The notes: a model not told the origin generated them from the sequence alone. A stretch of 64,000 bases of DNA from Daejeonella sp. (GCF_017495225.1 NZ_JAFEIG010000003.1:55108-119107), one strand, 5' to 3'; positions 8,668 to 18,035 are shown, counted from the stretch's first letter. Translations and numbers: made by a program.

Positions 8668-9759
8668 ATGAAATATATTTTTGTTGTTTTTTGTCTTTTG
8701 ATAGTTCAAAAATCTGCTGCGCAAGTAGAAAAACGCCTCGACTCGCTATTAAAAAGTAGTGTTGGACGTAATGAACCTGGAATAGCCCTTTACATTGAAA
8801 ATAATGGTCGTGTAATTTATAATAAAGGCTTCGGGATAGTAGAAGATGAAAGTCTGAAGCAACTCAAGCCCAATACAAATTTCAGATTAGCTTCCGTATC
8901 AAAGCAATTCACTGCAATGTGTATTTTATTGCTTGAACAGGACAAAAAGCTATCAATAGACGATCCAATAAGTCGATATTTCCCTGAATTACCCAAGTCA
9001 GTTTCAGATAAAATTTCTATTCGTCAATTAATTACACATAACTCAGGAATTATTGATTATGAAGAAGTTATGGATAATTCAATCCTTAAACCATTATTGG
9101 ATATTGATGTTCTAAACATCCTAAGTAAACAAGAAAAAACTTATTTCAAGCCTGGGACTGAGTTCAGGTATAGTAATTCGGCTTATGCCCTACTGGCATT
9201 AATTGTTGAGCGAGTTTCGGGGCAATCATTTCCGGAATTCATGAAGGAGAGAATATTTAAACCCTTGAAAATGAAAAATTCAATGGTTTATGAGGCCATT
9301 GCGCAAATCCCGAATCGATCTTTTGGCTTTGCAAGAGATAAAAACGAAAATATTTACCCAAACGATCAAAGTTTAACTAGCGCGATACAAGGAGATGGTG
9401 GTGTTTATACCTCATTAAATGAGTATAAAAAATGGACTCATGCATTATGGGATAATACATTAATAGATCTTCCAATTGTCTTAAAACGCTTAAATTCGCC
9501 AATTAAAGAGCTCACAAATAGTTATTATGGTCCCGGATGGTTTTACTTCGAAAATGCCAATCCGGCCTTATTTCATTCGGGAAGCACCTGTGGCTTCAGT
9601 ACCTATTCTATCAATATCCCAAGTCAGAAAATATCAATTGTTTATTTCTCAAATATTGCAGGAAATTCAGAGCCATTTAAAAAAATATTGGAAATACTTA
9701 AGTCGGAAGGTATTGAAAACCCCGCAGATGTATTTACTTTGCATCAATTAACACGATAG
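8668..9759 (+). CDS. secreted serine hydrolase, beta-lactamase/PBP (class C) family
   Basis: The 363-aa protein has a signal peptide (MKYIFVVFCLLIVQKSAAQ) and the three active-site motifs of the family: SxxK in ASVSKQFT, YxN in RYSNSAYA, and HxG in FHSGST replacing KTG. This set is typical of D-aminopeptidase/esterase-like beta-lactamase homologs and not of resistance enzymes. It is periplasmic or exported; its natural substrate is unknown. The next gene, a pentapeptide-repeat protein, starts only 2 nt after its stop, so the two are probably one transcript. Confidence 0.92.
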   Translation: MKYIFVVFCLLIVQKSAAQVEKRLDSLLKSSVGRNEPGIALYIENNGRVIYNKGFGIVEDESLKQLKPNTNFRLASVSKQFTAMCILLLEQDKKLSIDDPISRYFPELPKSVSDKISIRQLITHNSGIIDYEEVMDNSILKPLLDIDVLNILSKQEKTYFKPGTEFRYSNSAYALLALIVERVSGQSFPEFMKERIFKPLKMKNSMVYEAIAQIPNRSFGFARDKNENIYPNDQSLTSAIQGDGGVYTSLNEYKKWTHALWDNTLIDLPIVLKRLNSPIKELTNSYYGPGWFYFENANPALFHSGSTCGFSTYSINIPSQKISIVYFSNIAGNSEPFKKILEILKSEGIENPADVFTLHQLTR

Positions 9760-9761
9760 TT

Positions 9762-10331
9762 ATGGAGTTTATTGAAGATAAAATATTTGAAGGTATAAAG
9801 TTTCAAGAGGAGCCTCTAGCCAAGGCTGAATATGAAAATTGTGTCTTTAAACATTGTGATTTTTCAAGTGCCAATTTATTTGAATTTAAATTTAGTGATT
9901 GCGAATTTATTGGATCTAATTTAAGTTTGGCAAATATCAGTAAAACTGCATTTAGAGATATTAAATTTAAAGAATGTAAGTTGTTGGGACTACATTTTGA
10001 GCATTGTAATGAATTCGGATTAGCCTTTTCATTTGAAAACTGTCAGCTAGATCATTCAATATTTTACAAGACAAAAATCAAAAAAACAAATTTTAAAGAT
10101 TCACAATTAAAGGAGGTTGATTTTACGGAATGTGATTTAACAGAGTCTGTATTTGAGAATTGCGATTTGAACAATGCTAATTTTGACCAAACGATACTCG
10201 AAAAAGTGGACTTAAGATCTGCTTATAATTATTCCATCGATCCAGAGAACAATCGAATTAAAAAGGCTAAATTTTCAATTCAGGGTATCTCCGGACTCCT
10301 CAACAAATACGACATTAAGATTGAAAATTAA
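9762..10331 (+). CDS. pentapeptide-repeat protein
   Basis: The 189-aa protein is built of A(D/N)LXX-like repeats, e.g. CDFSSANLFEFKFSDCEFIGSNL, with Phe/Leu at the centre and recurrent Cys, giving a predicted right-handed quadrilateral beta-helix. The tail (KFSIQGISGLLNKYDIKIEN) is not repetitive and is shared with McbG/Qnr-like Bacteroidota proteins. Some relatives protect DNA gyrase by DNA mimicry, but the net charge here does not prove that role. It lies 2 nt after the serine hydrolase gene. Confidence 0.9.
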   Translation: MEFIEDKIFEGIKFQEEPLAKAEYENCVFKHCDFSSANLFEFKFSDCEFIGSNLSLANISKTAFRDIKFKECKLLGLHFEHCNEFGLAFSFENCQLDHSIFYKTKIKKTNFKDSQLKEVDFTECDLTESVFENCDLNNANFDQTILEKVDLRSAYNYSIDPENNRIKKAKFSIQGISGLLNKYDIKIEN

Positions 10332-10431
10332 TTTTTCAAATGCAGAGAAATGAATGTTTTGACAAAGCAAAAACAATCTTTTCACTAAATTTACATTGTT
10401 TCTGAAGAACAAGATCTTGGGAATAGATAGG

Positions 10432-11244
10432 ATGAAGGACGAATTTTTAAGGCATATATTCAAAAAGCAACAAGAAGCAAATTCGGTACCATCAAACGAA
10501 GAAATTTCGAATTGGGCTTTAGAACTAATTCAATTGCTCTATCCAGAAAAATCGAAGCGTACTTTACATTCCATTGACGAGCTCAAAACCGAATTCAAGA
10601 AGCTTGAAGTTGAACTTTGTAAGATCATGGAATCCACAAAAGCATGTTTACATTGTAATCATGCCCAATTGTCTAAAGATTTTTTTGAGACATTACCAGA
10701 AATATACCGACTCTTGAATACCGATATCAAGGCCATTTTCGATGGCGATCCGGCAGCAAAGAGTGAATTTGAAGTCGTGAGAGCCTACCCAGGCTTTTAT
10801 GCCATCTCATTTTATCGCCTGGCACATGCGCTATATAAATTAGGGATCCCTTTATTGCCACGAATTTTCACAGAATATGCCCATTCAAAAACGGGTATCG
10901 ACATACATCCAGCAGCGGAGATTGATGAGTATTTTCACATTGATCATGGAACAGGAATTGTAATTGGCGAGACCTGCAAAATTGGAAAACATGTAAAAAT
11001 GTACCAGGGAGTAACTTTAGGAGCCTTGAGTGTCCATAAAAGTATGGCAGATACTAAAAGGCATCCCACCATTGGCGACCGTGTAGTTGTTTACTCGGGA
11101 GCGACGATTCTTGGTGGAGAAACAGTTATTGGAAATGACAGTACCATTGGAGGAAATGTATGGCTCACCAAAAGCGTTCCTGCAGGCTCCTTTGTTTATA
11201 ATATCGCTGAAGTAAGAATATCATCCACAAAAGAGAAATCATAA
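10432..11244 (+). CDS. cysE: serine O-acetyltransferase (CysE/EpsC type)
   Basis: It acetylates L-serine to O-acetylserine, the first step of cysteine synthesis. The C-terminal left-handed beta-helix (hexapeptide repeats) contains the family motif IDIHPAAEIDEYFHIDHGTG and the GAT IL/GGxTVIG coils. The track begins at a TTG (10396), but the ATG at 10432, preceded by AGG, gives the natural N-terminus MKDEFLRHIFKKQQ. The stop codon overlaps the cysM start by one base, so the two subunits of cysteine synthesis are translationally coupled. Confidence 0.93.
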   Translation: MKDEFLRHIFKKQQEANSVPSNEEISNWALELIQLLYPEKSKRTLHSIDELKTEFKKLEVELCKIMESTKACLHCNHAQLSKDFFETLPEIYRLLNTDIKAIFDGDPAAKSEFEVVRAYPGFYAISFYRLAHALYKLGIPLLPRIFTEYAHSKTGIDIHPAAEIDEYFHIDHGTGIVIGETCKIGKHVKMYQGVTLGALSVHKSMADTKRHPTIGDRVVVYSGATILGGETVIGNDSTIGGNVWLTKSVPAGSFVYNIAEVRISSTKEKS

Positions 11245-12116
11245 TGGCAGGAATCATTGATTTAGTAGGAAATACCCCTCTGGTGGAGTTGCAGCGCTTA
11301 AACCCCAACCCGAACGTAAAAATTTATGCCAAATTAGAAGGCAATAATCCAGGAGGAAGTGTTAAAGACAGAGCAGCGCTAAATATGATAAGAAGTGCCA
11401 TTGAGCGGGGTGATATTAGCAAAAAAACAAAGCTTATCGAAGCAACCAGTGGTAATACAGGAATCGCTTTAGCGATGATTTCAAGCTTGTATGGCATTGA
11501 AATAGAATTAGTTATGCCATCTAATTCAACAAGAGAGCGTACCTTAACCATGGAAGCTTTTGGTGCGAAAGTAACCTTACTTGATGGAATTGAACTTTGC
11601 AGAGATTATGCTGAAGAAAAAGCTGCGAGTGGTAAAAGCTATCAACTCAATCAATTTGCTAATCCAGATAATTTCATGGCACATTATAAAACTACGGGAC
11701 CAGAAATCTGGCGAGATACAGAGCAAAAAATAACGCATTTTGTGAGTTCTATGGGGACCACAGGCACTATTATGGGATGTTCAAGATTTCTAAAAGAAAA
11801 GAATCCCAACATACAAATTATTGGATGCCAGCCAACTGAGGATTCATCTATTCCCGGGATACGCCGTTGGCCAGAGGCATATTTACCAAAAATATTTGAA
11901 CCTAGCCGCGTAGACCGCATCATGGATATTTCTCAAACTGAGGCCACTGTTATGAGCCGTAAATTGGCGAAAGAAGAAGGAATATTTGCAGGAATGAGTA
12001 GTGGTGGTGGGGCTTCCGCAGCTATCAGATTAGCTTCAGAATTGGAGGAAGGAGTGATTGTATTTATTGCTTGCGATCGAGGAGATCGATATTTGAGTAG
12101 TGATCTTTTTGGATAA
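11244..12116 (+). CDS. cysM: cysteine synthase B (O-acetylserine sulfhydrylase)
   Basis: This PLP enzyme replaces the acetyl group of O-acetylserine with sulfide or thiosulfate. Motifs are GNTPLVEL, the PLP Lys in PGGSVKDRAALNMI, EATSGNTGIALAM, the phosphate cradle GTTGTIMG, and GMSSGGG. The 290-aa length and the C-terminal sequence fit CysM better than CysK. It starts one base inside the cysE stop and ends 2 nt from the convergent glycosyltransferase gene. Both cys genes form a compact biosynthetic pair. Confidence 0.94.
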   Translation: MAGIIDLVGNTPLVELQRLNPNPNVKIYAKLEGNNPGGSVKDRAALNMIRSAIERGDISKKTKLIEATSGNTGIALAMISSLYGIEIELVMPSNSTRERTLTMEAFGAKVTLLDGIELCRDYAEEKAASGKSYQLNQFANPDNFMAHYKTTGPEIWRDTEQKITHFVSSMGTTGTIMGCSRFLKEKNPNIQIIGCQPTEDSSIPGIRRWPEAYLPKIFEPSRVDRIMDISQTEATVMSRKLAKEEGIFAGMSSGGGASAAIRLASELEEGVIVFIACDRGDRYLSSDLFG

Positions 12117-12117
12117 T

Positions 12118-13146
12118 TTAATGATTGCCATATTTCTTAAAATCTACAATTTTAGGCGAATGACAGTGTTTATTGATGATTTGATTTATAATTTCATGCG
12201 TCATATCTGGATAATTAACCTCAGTAATTTTTGATGAATGTATCCAAGCATTGATAATCATATCATTTTTATCATGCAGATTTTTAATAACAGGAACACC
12301 CATTTCTTTTAATGCAGCAGCGTTTAATTGCTGCTCATATTGATTTTTCATGGGAATAACCAAGAGCTTCTTTTTCATAAATAAAGCCTCGGCAGGAGTT
12401 TCAAAGCCAGCCCCACATAGCACCCCCTCTGATGAAGCCATGCTACTTACAAACATCTCATTATGAATGGGTTGTACGGTAATATTTTTATGGGTAAATG
12501 CTTTCCGATTATGTTTTGAAAACACATCCCATCTTACATTTTTAAATTGACTTAACTTTGCAATCAATCGCTTATCATCGTAGGCAGGAAGATAAACCGT
12601 ATAATGTCCTTTATTTTCAATCTTTTGATTTCTAACCTGAGCTCTAATTACCGGAGTGAAAATATGATTTTCATAAGATTTAAAGTGAAAACCATATTGT
12701 GCAGTATTAGGTGCATAATTTTTGAGAATTAACTTACCTAACATATCAGTATGTTCTGCTTTGGGAGCCTCCTCAGCTAAAACTGCAGCTTGATGACTCA
12801 ATCCGATGCAAGGAATATTCTTCATGTAGCAAGCCCATGATGATACCGGTTCAAAATCATTGATAACCAAGTCATAGTTCTCCACTGGTAAAGCATTGAT
12901 TTCTTTAACTAGCTTACGAATATTAGATTTCACGAAGGTTTTCCAGAGATCAACACCTCCAGCCTTCCCGAAAATAAAACTGAGTCCGCGTAATTTATAC
13001 TTCAAATGGAAAGGCAAACTAAGATCACCCTGGGTGCCACTCACAAGAATATCGACATTTCCATGTTGCTTAAGACAAGGAATTATATCCATTGCCCTAC
13101 TTAAATGTCCATTTCCTGTGCCTTGAATGGCATAAAGTATATTCAT
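12118..13146 (-). CDS. MJ1255/VC2487-type glycosyltransferase family protein
   Basis: The 342-aa protein starts MNILYAIQGTGNGHLSRAM, the signature N-terminal GxGxGH loop of the MJ1255/VC2487 glycosyltransferase family (GT-B-like, related to UDP-sugar transferases). The C-terminal half has the donor-site-like CGAGFETPAEALFMKKKLLVIP. It probably acts at the cytoplasmic face of the inner membrane on an envelope glycan or lipid. Donor and acceptor are unknown. It converges on cysM with a 1-nt gap, which leaves no room for a separate terminator. Confidence 0.85.
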   Translation of the reverse strand: MNILYAIQGTGNGHLSRAMDIIPCLKQHGNVDILVSGTQGDLSLPFHLKYKLRGLSFIFGKAGGVDLWKTFVKSNIRKLVKEINALPVENYDLVINDFEPVSSWACYMKNIPCIGLSHQAAVLAEEAPKAEHTDMLGKLILKNYAPNTAQYGFHFKSYENHIFTPVIRAQVRNQKIENKGHYTVYLPAYDDKRLIAKLSQFKNVRWDVFSKHNRKAFTHKNITVQPIHNEMFVSSMASSEGVLCGAGFETPAEALFMKKKLLVIPMKNQYEQQLNAAALKEMGVPVIKNLHDKNDMIINAWIHSSKITEVNYPDMTHEIINQIINKHCHSPKIVDFKKYGNH

Positions 13147-13276
13147 TAATTAGGAGATAATCTGCTGCTAAATTGCTAAAAATCTATGAGACCTCATCGC
13201 AAAAAGAAAAATTAAGATTTCCTATTATTAAATATAAATTACAAAAATTAATTTTATTTTAAAAATTATAATGAAA

Positions 13277-13310
13277 ATAACAAAAAACCTCCGTAAAGGT
13301 TTTTTGTTAT
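13277..13310. terminator. bidirectional terminator
   Basis: A 14-bp stem (ATAACAAAAAACCT with its complement) closes a 6-nt loop. It has A- and T-runs in the arms and lies immediately downstream of the 102-aa membrane-protein gene on the minus strand. Confidence 0.8.
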
Positions 13311-13316
13311 AAAATT

Positions 13317-13625
13317 TTATAAAAGCAAAATTAAGACCAAAAGAATAATGATTATCGCACCAACAGAAAGATAAACACCTCCATTAGTAACCTTTAATTC
13401 CTTTTTCATTTCAATTAATTCGTTGCGTAGGTTTTTTCGTTCTTTCGAATTTAATTGAGATCTATCGATATTTTTAATTTCTTCAATTCTCTTTGTAATT
13501 ACCTCAATACGGGCTTTTTGAGTCTCTGTCAGTACGGGTTTATTATTTTTCTCCTTTGCAATTACACTTGAGAACGACAAAAGGAAAATTAATGTGGTAG
13601 CGATTAAATACTGTTTCTTTTTCAT
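13317..13625 (-). CDS. small exported coiled-coil membrane protein, unknown function
   Basis: I do not recognise a named family. The preferred start is the ATG at 13625 (MKKKQYLIATTLIFLLSFSS), because it opens a clean signal peptide; the track start adds 15 unlikely residues. After cleavage near VIA-KE comes a charged helical stretch (about residues 25-75) with coiled-coil character, then one C-terminal transmembrane helix (VGAIIIILLVLILLL). The mature protein would therefore be a membrane-anchored helical stalk facing the periplasm. It is followed by a strong terminator. Confidence 0.75.
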   Translation of the reverse strand: MKKKQYLIATTLIFLLSFSSVIAKEKNNKPVLTETQKARIEVITKRIEEIKNIDRSQLNSKERKNLRNELIEMKKELKVTNGGVYLSVGAIIIILLVLILLL

Positions 13626-13778
13626 GATGATTTTAAGGTTAAATGAATAATAAATACGAATGTGGGCCATTCCAATAATGAATAAACAATTATTGAGCCA
13701 TTAATAGAAAAGGCTTTTTTGCGAAGAATTGAGGGCTTAACAAGGAAAACTGTCTTGAAATCAGGAATAAATCTAATA

Positions 13779-15152
13779 TTAATCCAAAATTGCTCTAGTT
13801 TTAAATGGGAATTGTATGGAATGATTAAAGATTAGATTCCGTATATAATCATTTGATGGATAGGGAGTTAAATTCTTTTTAAGATTTGATATATCCTGAT
13901 CAATTTCATCCGCTGAGACATATCCCATTCCATAAAAATGACCATTTTCTACTAAAATACAGCTTTTCTCTGCTAGATTACGACCATCATCAACAAGTAA
14001 AAAACCCGGTAAACTTGCTTTAAGATTATGTATAGCATCAAGTACACGTTGATTATAGCATTCTGGACTTTCAATTTGCTGGCATGCTTGTTTACATATT
14101 TGTTCATTTATAGATATACAGGGTTCAGCATTTTTTTGAACAAAGCATAATTTGGGACAAAGATTAAACTCACCTATTAAATTTTTAATCATTGTATGTC
14201 CTTCGAGCACCCGATTAAAGGTATAAAAAGGCTTAGAAAACTTATTACGTTTATCAACGGCCATGCGTAAATATCCATTTTGATCTTCATATAGGTATAA
14301 ACCATAAGTATGTTCAAACCTTTTTAAAGAACGGTTATAAGCCGGCCATAGACGCTTAATTTCAACAGCCTCCAAAATAAAAGCCATTAATTCTGTACCA
14401 CATTCTTGAAAACTTATATGATGAACATCCCTCAAAAACTCTTGTTTTTGTTTACCTGGTTTATTATTCGCAAAATGACTTGAAACACGCTTTTTAATAT
14501 TTTTTGCCTTGCCAACATAAATCACTTTTGATTTACTATTGTGGAAATAATAAATTCCAGAAACAGATGGCAATTTATCCATATCCTCTCTAGGTAAATG
14601 TGGAGGAAGAGACTGTTCCTTAGAACGAGGATTTAATGTTTTGTTGATATGTCCTTCTTGATCATTTTCTAGTAACATAGAAAATAGCACTGCCGTAGCT
14701 TCCGCATCTCCCATAGCTCTATGTCTGGCTAAAATATCAATTCCAAGTGAGGAACAAAGTTTACCAAGGCTGTATGAAGGTAATCCTGGTAGAATTTTGC
14801 GACTTAATCTGACAGTACATAGTTTCTTTGTTTGTAAATTATAGCCAGACTTTGCTAGATGATAGTGAAGAAAGGAAAAATCGAAATTGACATTATGTGC
14901 GACAAATATTTTATCATGTAGAAGCTCATAAATCTCTTTTGCATAATGATCAAAGGTAGCTGCAGTACTAACCATTTCATTACTAATCCCTGTGAGCGAT
15001 TGAATATAAATTGGTATGGGAATTTTGGGATTAATGAGGGTCTGGAATTTATCAACTATTTCCCTCCCATTATGAATTACTATTGCGATTTCGGTAATCC
15101 CATTCGCACTGGCATGGCTTCCTGTTGTTTCAATATCAACTATCGCGTACAT
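13779..15152 (-). CDS. DnaQ-like exonuclease fused to GIY-YIG nuclease (UvrC/Cho-like)
   Basis: The 457-aa protein has two nuclease modules. Residues 1-170 are a DEDDh exonuclease: Exo I AIVDIETTG, Exo II HNVNFDFSF, and Exo III with ARHRAMGDAEA. Residues 190-290 are a GIY-YIG endonuclease: VSGIYYFHN and the downstream VIYVGKAKNIKKRV with catalytic Arg. A C-terminal region resembles the UvrC/Cho middle domain, including several Cys (CPKLCF, CKQACQ). This layout matches Cho-like repair proteins that incise and then trim DNA 3' ends. It is monocistronic behind a -7 box (15168-15175). Confidence 0.88.
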   Translation of the reverse strand: MYAIVDIETTGSHASANGITEIAIVIHNGREIVDKFQTLINPKIPIPIYIQSLTGISNEMVSTAATFDHYAKEIYELLHDKIFVAHNVNFDFSFLHYHLAKSGYNLQTKKLCTVRLSRKILPGLPSYSLGKLCSSLGIDILARHRAMGDAEATAVLFSMLLENDQEGHINKTLNPRSKEQSLPPHLPREDMDKLPSVSGIYYFHNSKSKVIYVGKAKNIKKRVSSHFANNKPGKQKQEFLRDVHHISFQECGTELMAFILEAVEIKRLWPAYNRSLKRFEHTYGLYLYEDQNGYLRMAVDKRNKFSKPFYTFNRVLEGHTMIKNLIGEFNLCPKLCFVQKNAEPCISINEQICKQACQQIESPECYNQRVLDAIHNLKASLPGFLLVDDGRNLAEKSCILVENGHFYGMGYVSADEIDQDISNLKKNLTPYPSNDYIRNLIFNHSIQFPFKTRAILD

Positions 15153-15167
15153 TTTATTGTTTTAGCT

Positions 15168-15175
15168 CAAATGTA
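15168..15175 (-). promoter_or_regulatory. -7 promoter element of the DnaQ/GIY-YIG gene
   Basis: Reverse-strand TACATTTG matches TAnnTTTG and ends 15 nt before the ATG at 15152. Confidence 0.5.
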
Positions 15176-15219
15176 TTTATTTTTACTAATATTTTTAGTA
15201 AAAAAGTAAAATTAAAGAA

Positions 15220-15429
15220 TTATTTCTTTAAAGGTTTTAGAAGATATTCCAGCCCGTTTAATTTGATCTCATACATTGTTGCCAATAAGGTACCTAATTT
15301 GCCAGCAGGAAAGCCATTAGAATGATACCAAACCAGATAAAACTCAGGCAAATCACAGATCAATCGTCCTTTATATTTACCAAAAGGCATCCTCATAGTA
15401 ACCAGCTCTAACAAAATTTCAGGATTCAT
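15220..15429 (-). CDS. DUF3820 family protein
   Basis: This is a 69-aa protein with the DUF3820 pattern MPFGKYKGRLICDLPEFYLVWY, where a glycine-lysine turn leads into an aromatic helix. The family is small, cytoplasmic and of unknown function; one name in use, quorum-sensing-regulated virulence factor, rests on limited data. It starts 3 nt after the MFS transporter stop, so the pair is probably one transcript. Confidence 0.88.
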   Translation of the reverse strand: MNPEILLELVTMRMPFGKYKGRLICDLPEFYLVWYHSNGFPAGKLGTLLATMYEIKLNGLEYLLKPLKK

Positions 15430-15432
15430 TTA

Positions 15433-16608
15433 TCAAATTGATTTTGAAGATGGCCTATAAATAAACTGAAGATAAATCAATGCAAGCATAGTAAATGAGC
15501 CTATTACATAAAAAGTAAGTGGAATCATGGCTACATCGCTTACAAACAAAGCACCCGCAACAAAGGCTCCTAGTCCAATGCCAGCCTCAAGGGCGATATA
15601 CATGGTGGCGATTGCTTTTCCTCTAAAATCAGGGTGACTAAGATCAACGATCCATGCGGTAATTGCCGGAGATAACATTCCTGTGGCGATGCCATAAACT
15701 GCCGAAGCCAACATGAGTGCTAAAGGAGAGTTAGCTCTTGCAATTAAAACCATGGCAATCACTAGTAAAAACAAAGATGATTTGATGATTTTAACTCTCC
15801 CAATTCGATCTGATAGTTTTCCAGATAAAAAGCGTATCAACAGTGATGAAACAGTAAAAACCATAAAGAATAGTCCCTTATTGGCTACTCCCAAATGACT
15901 TCCCCAATCAGAAATAACAGTAAGTATTGCACCATAGCTTAAATAGGAAAGAAAAGTAATTAAAGCGCCTGGCAATACCCTTAATTCAATTAATTCACTA
16001 CGATTTAACTTAAACATAGAAAAATTGAAAGGCTCTTTCTTTTTGAGAGTTTCTTTCATATTCATTAGGATTATGATGGATAAAAGTGCAATAAAAGAGG
16101 AGCAATAAAACATGGCATTAATTGAAAACTGCTCTGTTAATTCACTACCAATAGCGGGACCAATAGCTAAACCAGTACTAAAACAGAGTCCGTGGATACC
16201 CATAGCCTCTCCCCACCTATTTGCGGGTATAATATCAGCAACATAGGCGGCGGTTGCTGTAGGCTTAAATCCTGTAGAGAAACCATGAAACAATCTCAAC
16301 CATAAAAAACCGGCAACAGTAGTAAGAAGAGGATATAAAAAACCACAAATTACACAGACTAAAGATCCTACAGCCATAACTGGCACTCTTCCAATTTTAT
16401 CAGTTAATTTTCCGCTAAATGGTCTTGCAATTCCTGCAGTAATGGTAAAGAGTCCGATGATATAGCCTTTATACTCCGCCCCACCCATGCTACTAAGGTA
16501 GGCGGGCAGTTCTGGAATAAGCATATTAAAACTTGCTGAGAACAAAAAAGAGCTCAAACAAAGCAGTGCAAATTGTAAATTATAGATAGGGTGTTTAGGA
16601 GTTGGCAT
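15433..16608 (-). CDS. MFS transporter
   Basis: The 391-aa protein has twelve predicted hydrophobic helices and both MFS loop motifs: GKLTDKIGRVPVM after TM2 and the repeated GKLSDRIGRVKII after TM8. This fits drug/sugar-type major facilitator carriers of the inner membrane driven by proton gradient. The substrate cannot be deduced. It is followed directly by a DUF3820 gene. A one-mismatch -7 sequence (reverse TTAATTTG) lies upstream. Confidence 0.9.
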   Translation of the reverse strand: MPTPKHPIYNLQFALLCLSSFLFSASFNMLIPELPAYLSSMGGAEYKGYIIGLFTITAGIARPFSGKLTDKIGRVPVMAVGSLVCVICGFLYPLLTTVAGFLWLRLFHGFSTGFKPTATAAYVADIIPANRWGEAMGIHGLCFSTGLAIGPAIGSELTEQFSINAMFYCSSFIALLSIIILMNMKETLKKKEPFNFSMFKLNRSELIELRVLPGALITFLSYLSYGAILTVISDWGSHLGVANKGLFFMVFTVSSLLIRFLSGKLSDRIGRVKIIKSSLFLLVIAMVLIARANSPLALMLASAVYGIATGMLSPAITAWIVDLSHPDFRGKAIATMYIALEAGIGLGAFVAGALFVSDVAMIPLTFYVIGSFTMLALIYLQFIYRPSSKSI

Positions 16609-16721
16609 AAATCAGGTTGAAGCAAATTAAGCAAAATTTTATGGATATTTTTTGAAATAATCAGATCGGTAACAAAATTCAATTAAATAAAAAATAATGG
16701 CTTTATTTCGGGGATTCTTGA

Positions 16722-16729
16722 TAGTTTTG
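16722..16729 (+). promoter_or_regulatory. -7 promoter element of the EnvC-like gene
   Basis: TAGTTTTG matches TAnnTTTG and ends 19 nt before the ATG at 16749. Confidence 0.5.
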
Positions 16730-16748
16730 CGACGAGAAATCACGATTT

Positions 16749-18035
16749 ATGCGCCCGCTTAAACTAATTACCTTTTTAGTACTATTTTTAACTTTAGGTT
16801 CAGCATTCGGGCAGAGTAGTTCGGCTTTAAAGAAACGTAAAGACCTTATTAATAAGGAAATTGAGCAGCTAAAAAGAAGCCGAAGCAAAATCGACAAAAG
16901 TAAAAAGCTTTCACTAAATCAGATCAACTTATTAAATACCCAAATTAGGTTAAGAGAAGAAAAGATCCGTACCATCAATACGGAGATTAAAATGCTGGAT
17001 ACCAAAATTATCAGCAATACCACTGAGGTAAAAAGTTTGCAGTCGAATTTAGAGAAACTGAAGGCTGAATATGCCAAAATGGTCGTTTTCGCTTTCAAAA
17101 ACAAGGGTGCTTATCATAAATTAATGTTTCTTTTTGCAGCTAAAGATTTTAACCAGGCCTACATGCGTCTAAAATATATTCAGCAATCGGGGCAGTTTAG
17201 AAAAAAGAAGGCAAATGAAATCCAGAATACTCAAACTAATTTAAAGAAAGAAATTTCGGTATTAGACCTAAATAAGAAGGAGAAAAGCGATTTATTGATG
17301 GATCAAATTTCTGAAAAACAGGACTTAGGAAAAGATAAAGTCCAGCAATCAAAAATTCTAAATTCCTTAACCAAGCAGGATAAAAATCTTCAGCAGCAAT
17401 TATCAAAGAAACAAAAGGAAGCTGCCGCACTAAATAGCGCCATTCAGGCGGCCATTCGCAAAGAAATTTTAGCTGAGCAGAAAAAAGCTGCTGAACGTGA
17501 AAGACTTGCCGCAGAGGCAAAGGCAAAAGCCAATAAAACGAAAGAACCTGTAACTGCAATAAATGAAAGTGCAAAGAAAACTAGCATTGAAGCCAAAGGC
17601 TCCTCTATTTTAGCTTCAAGTCCCGCAGACGCAAAACTATCTTCCTCATTTTTAGGAAGCAGAGGCCGTTTACAAAAGCCGGCAAAAGGAATTGTAACTC
17701 AAGGTTTCGGTCAACAGAAATATAATAATGTTACTGTATTTAACCCAGGAATAACTATCAAAACAGAGCCTGGGGCAACAGTTTCGGCAGTTTATGGGGG
17801 CAAAGTAAGTAAGGTAATTTTCTTAGTCAATTCTTATACGGTAATCATCCGTCATGGGGAGTATTTTTCTATCTATTCGAAGCTGAAAAACGTGAGTGTA
17901 AGTGCAGGTCAGGAAGTACAAGCACGACAAAGCCTTGGATCAGTTGCAACCGATCAATCAGACGGTGTAACAGAAATGCAATTTCAAATCTGGAAAGGTG
18001 GAACTCCAGTAAATCCATCCGGCTGGATTCTGTAA
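16749..18035 (+). CDS. EnvC-like murein hydrolase activator with degenerate LytM domain
   Basis: The 428-aa protein has a signal peptide (MRPLKLITFLVLFLTLGSAFGQ). Long Lys/Glu/Gln-rich coiled coils cover about residues 25-265, and a C-terminal M23/LytM-like domain covers 315-428. The metal ligands of active LytM enzymes are missing: the GHxGxD position reads FNPGITI, the HxH position reads MQFQIW, and the TxYaHL motif reads SIYSKL. This matches EnvC/NlpD-type activators, which stimulate amidases at the division septum and do not cut murein. No ftsX/ftsE is adjacent. Confidence 0.9.
   Translation: MRPLKLITFLVLFLTLGSAFGQSSSALKKRKDLINKEIEQLKRSRSKIDKSKKLSLNQINLLNTQIRLREEKIRTINTEIKMLDTKIISNTTEVKSLQSNLEKLKAEYAKMVVFAFKNKGAYHKLMFLFAAKDFNQAYMRLKYIQQSGQFRKKKANEIQNTQTNLKKEISVLDLNKKEKSDLLMDQISEKQDLGKDKVQQSKILNSLTKQDKNLQQQLSKKQKEAAALNSAIQAAIRKEILAEQKKAAERERLAAEAKAKANKTKEPVTAINESAKKTSIEAKGSSILASSPADAKLSSSFLGSRGRLQKPAKGIVTQGFGQQKYNNVTVFNPGITIKTEPGATVSAVYGGKVSKVIFLVNSYTVIIRHGEYFSIYSKLKNVSVSAGQEVQARQSLGSVATDQSDGVTEMQFQIWKGGTPVNPSGWIL

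Noticed and set aside
9762-10331. Pentapeptide protein as quinolone-resistance (Qnr) gene
   Set aside because: Repeats are recognisable but the Qnr-specific loops cannot be established by eye, so only the general family is claimed.
12896-13126. 76-aa plus-strand ORF
   Set aside because: Antisense shadow of the glycosyltransferase gene.
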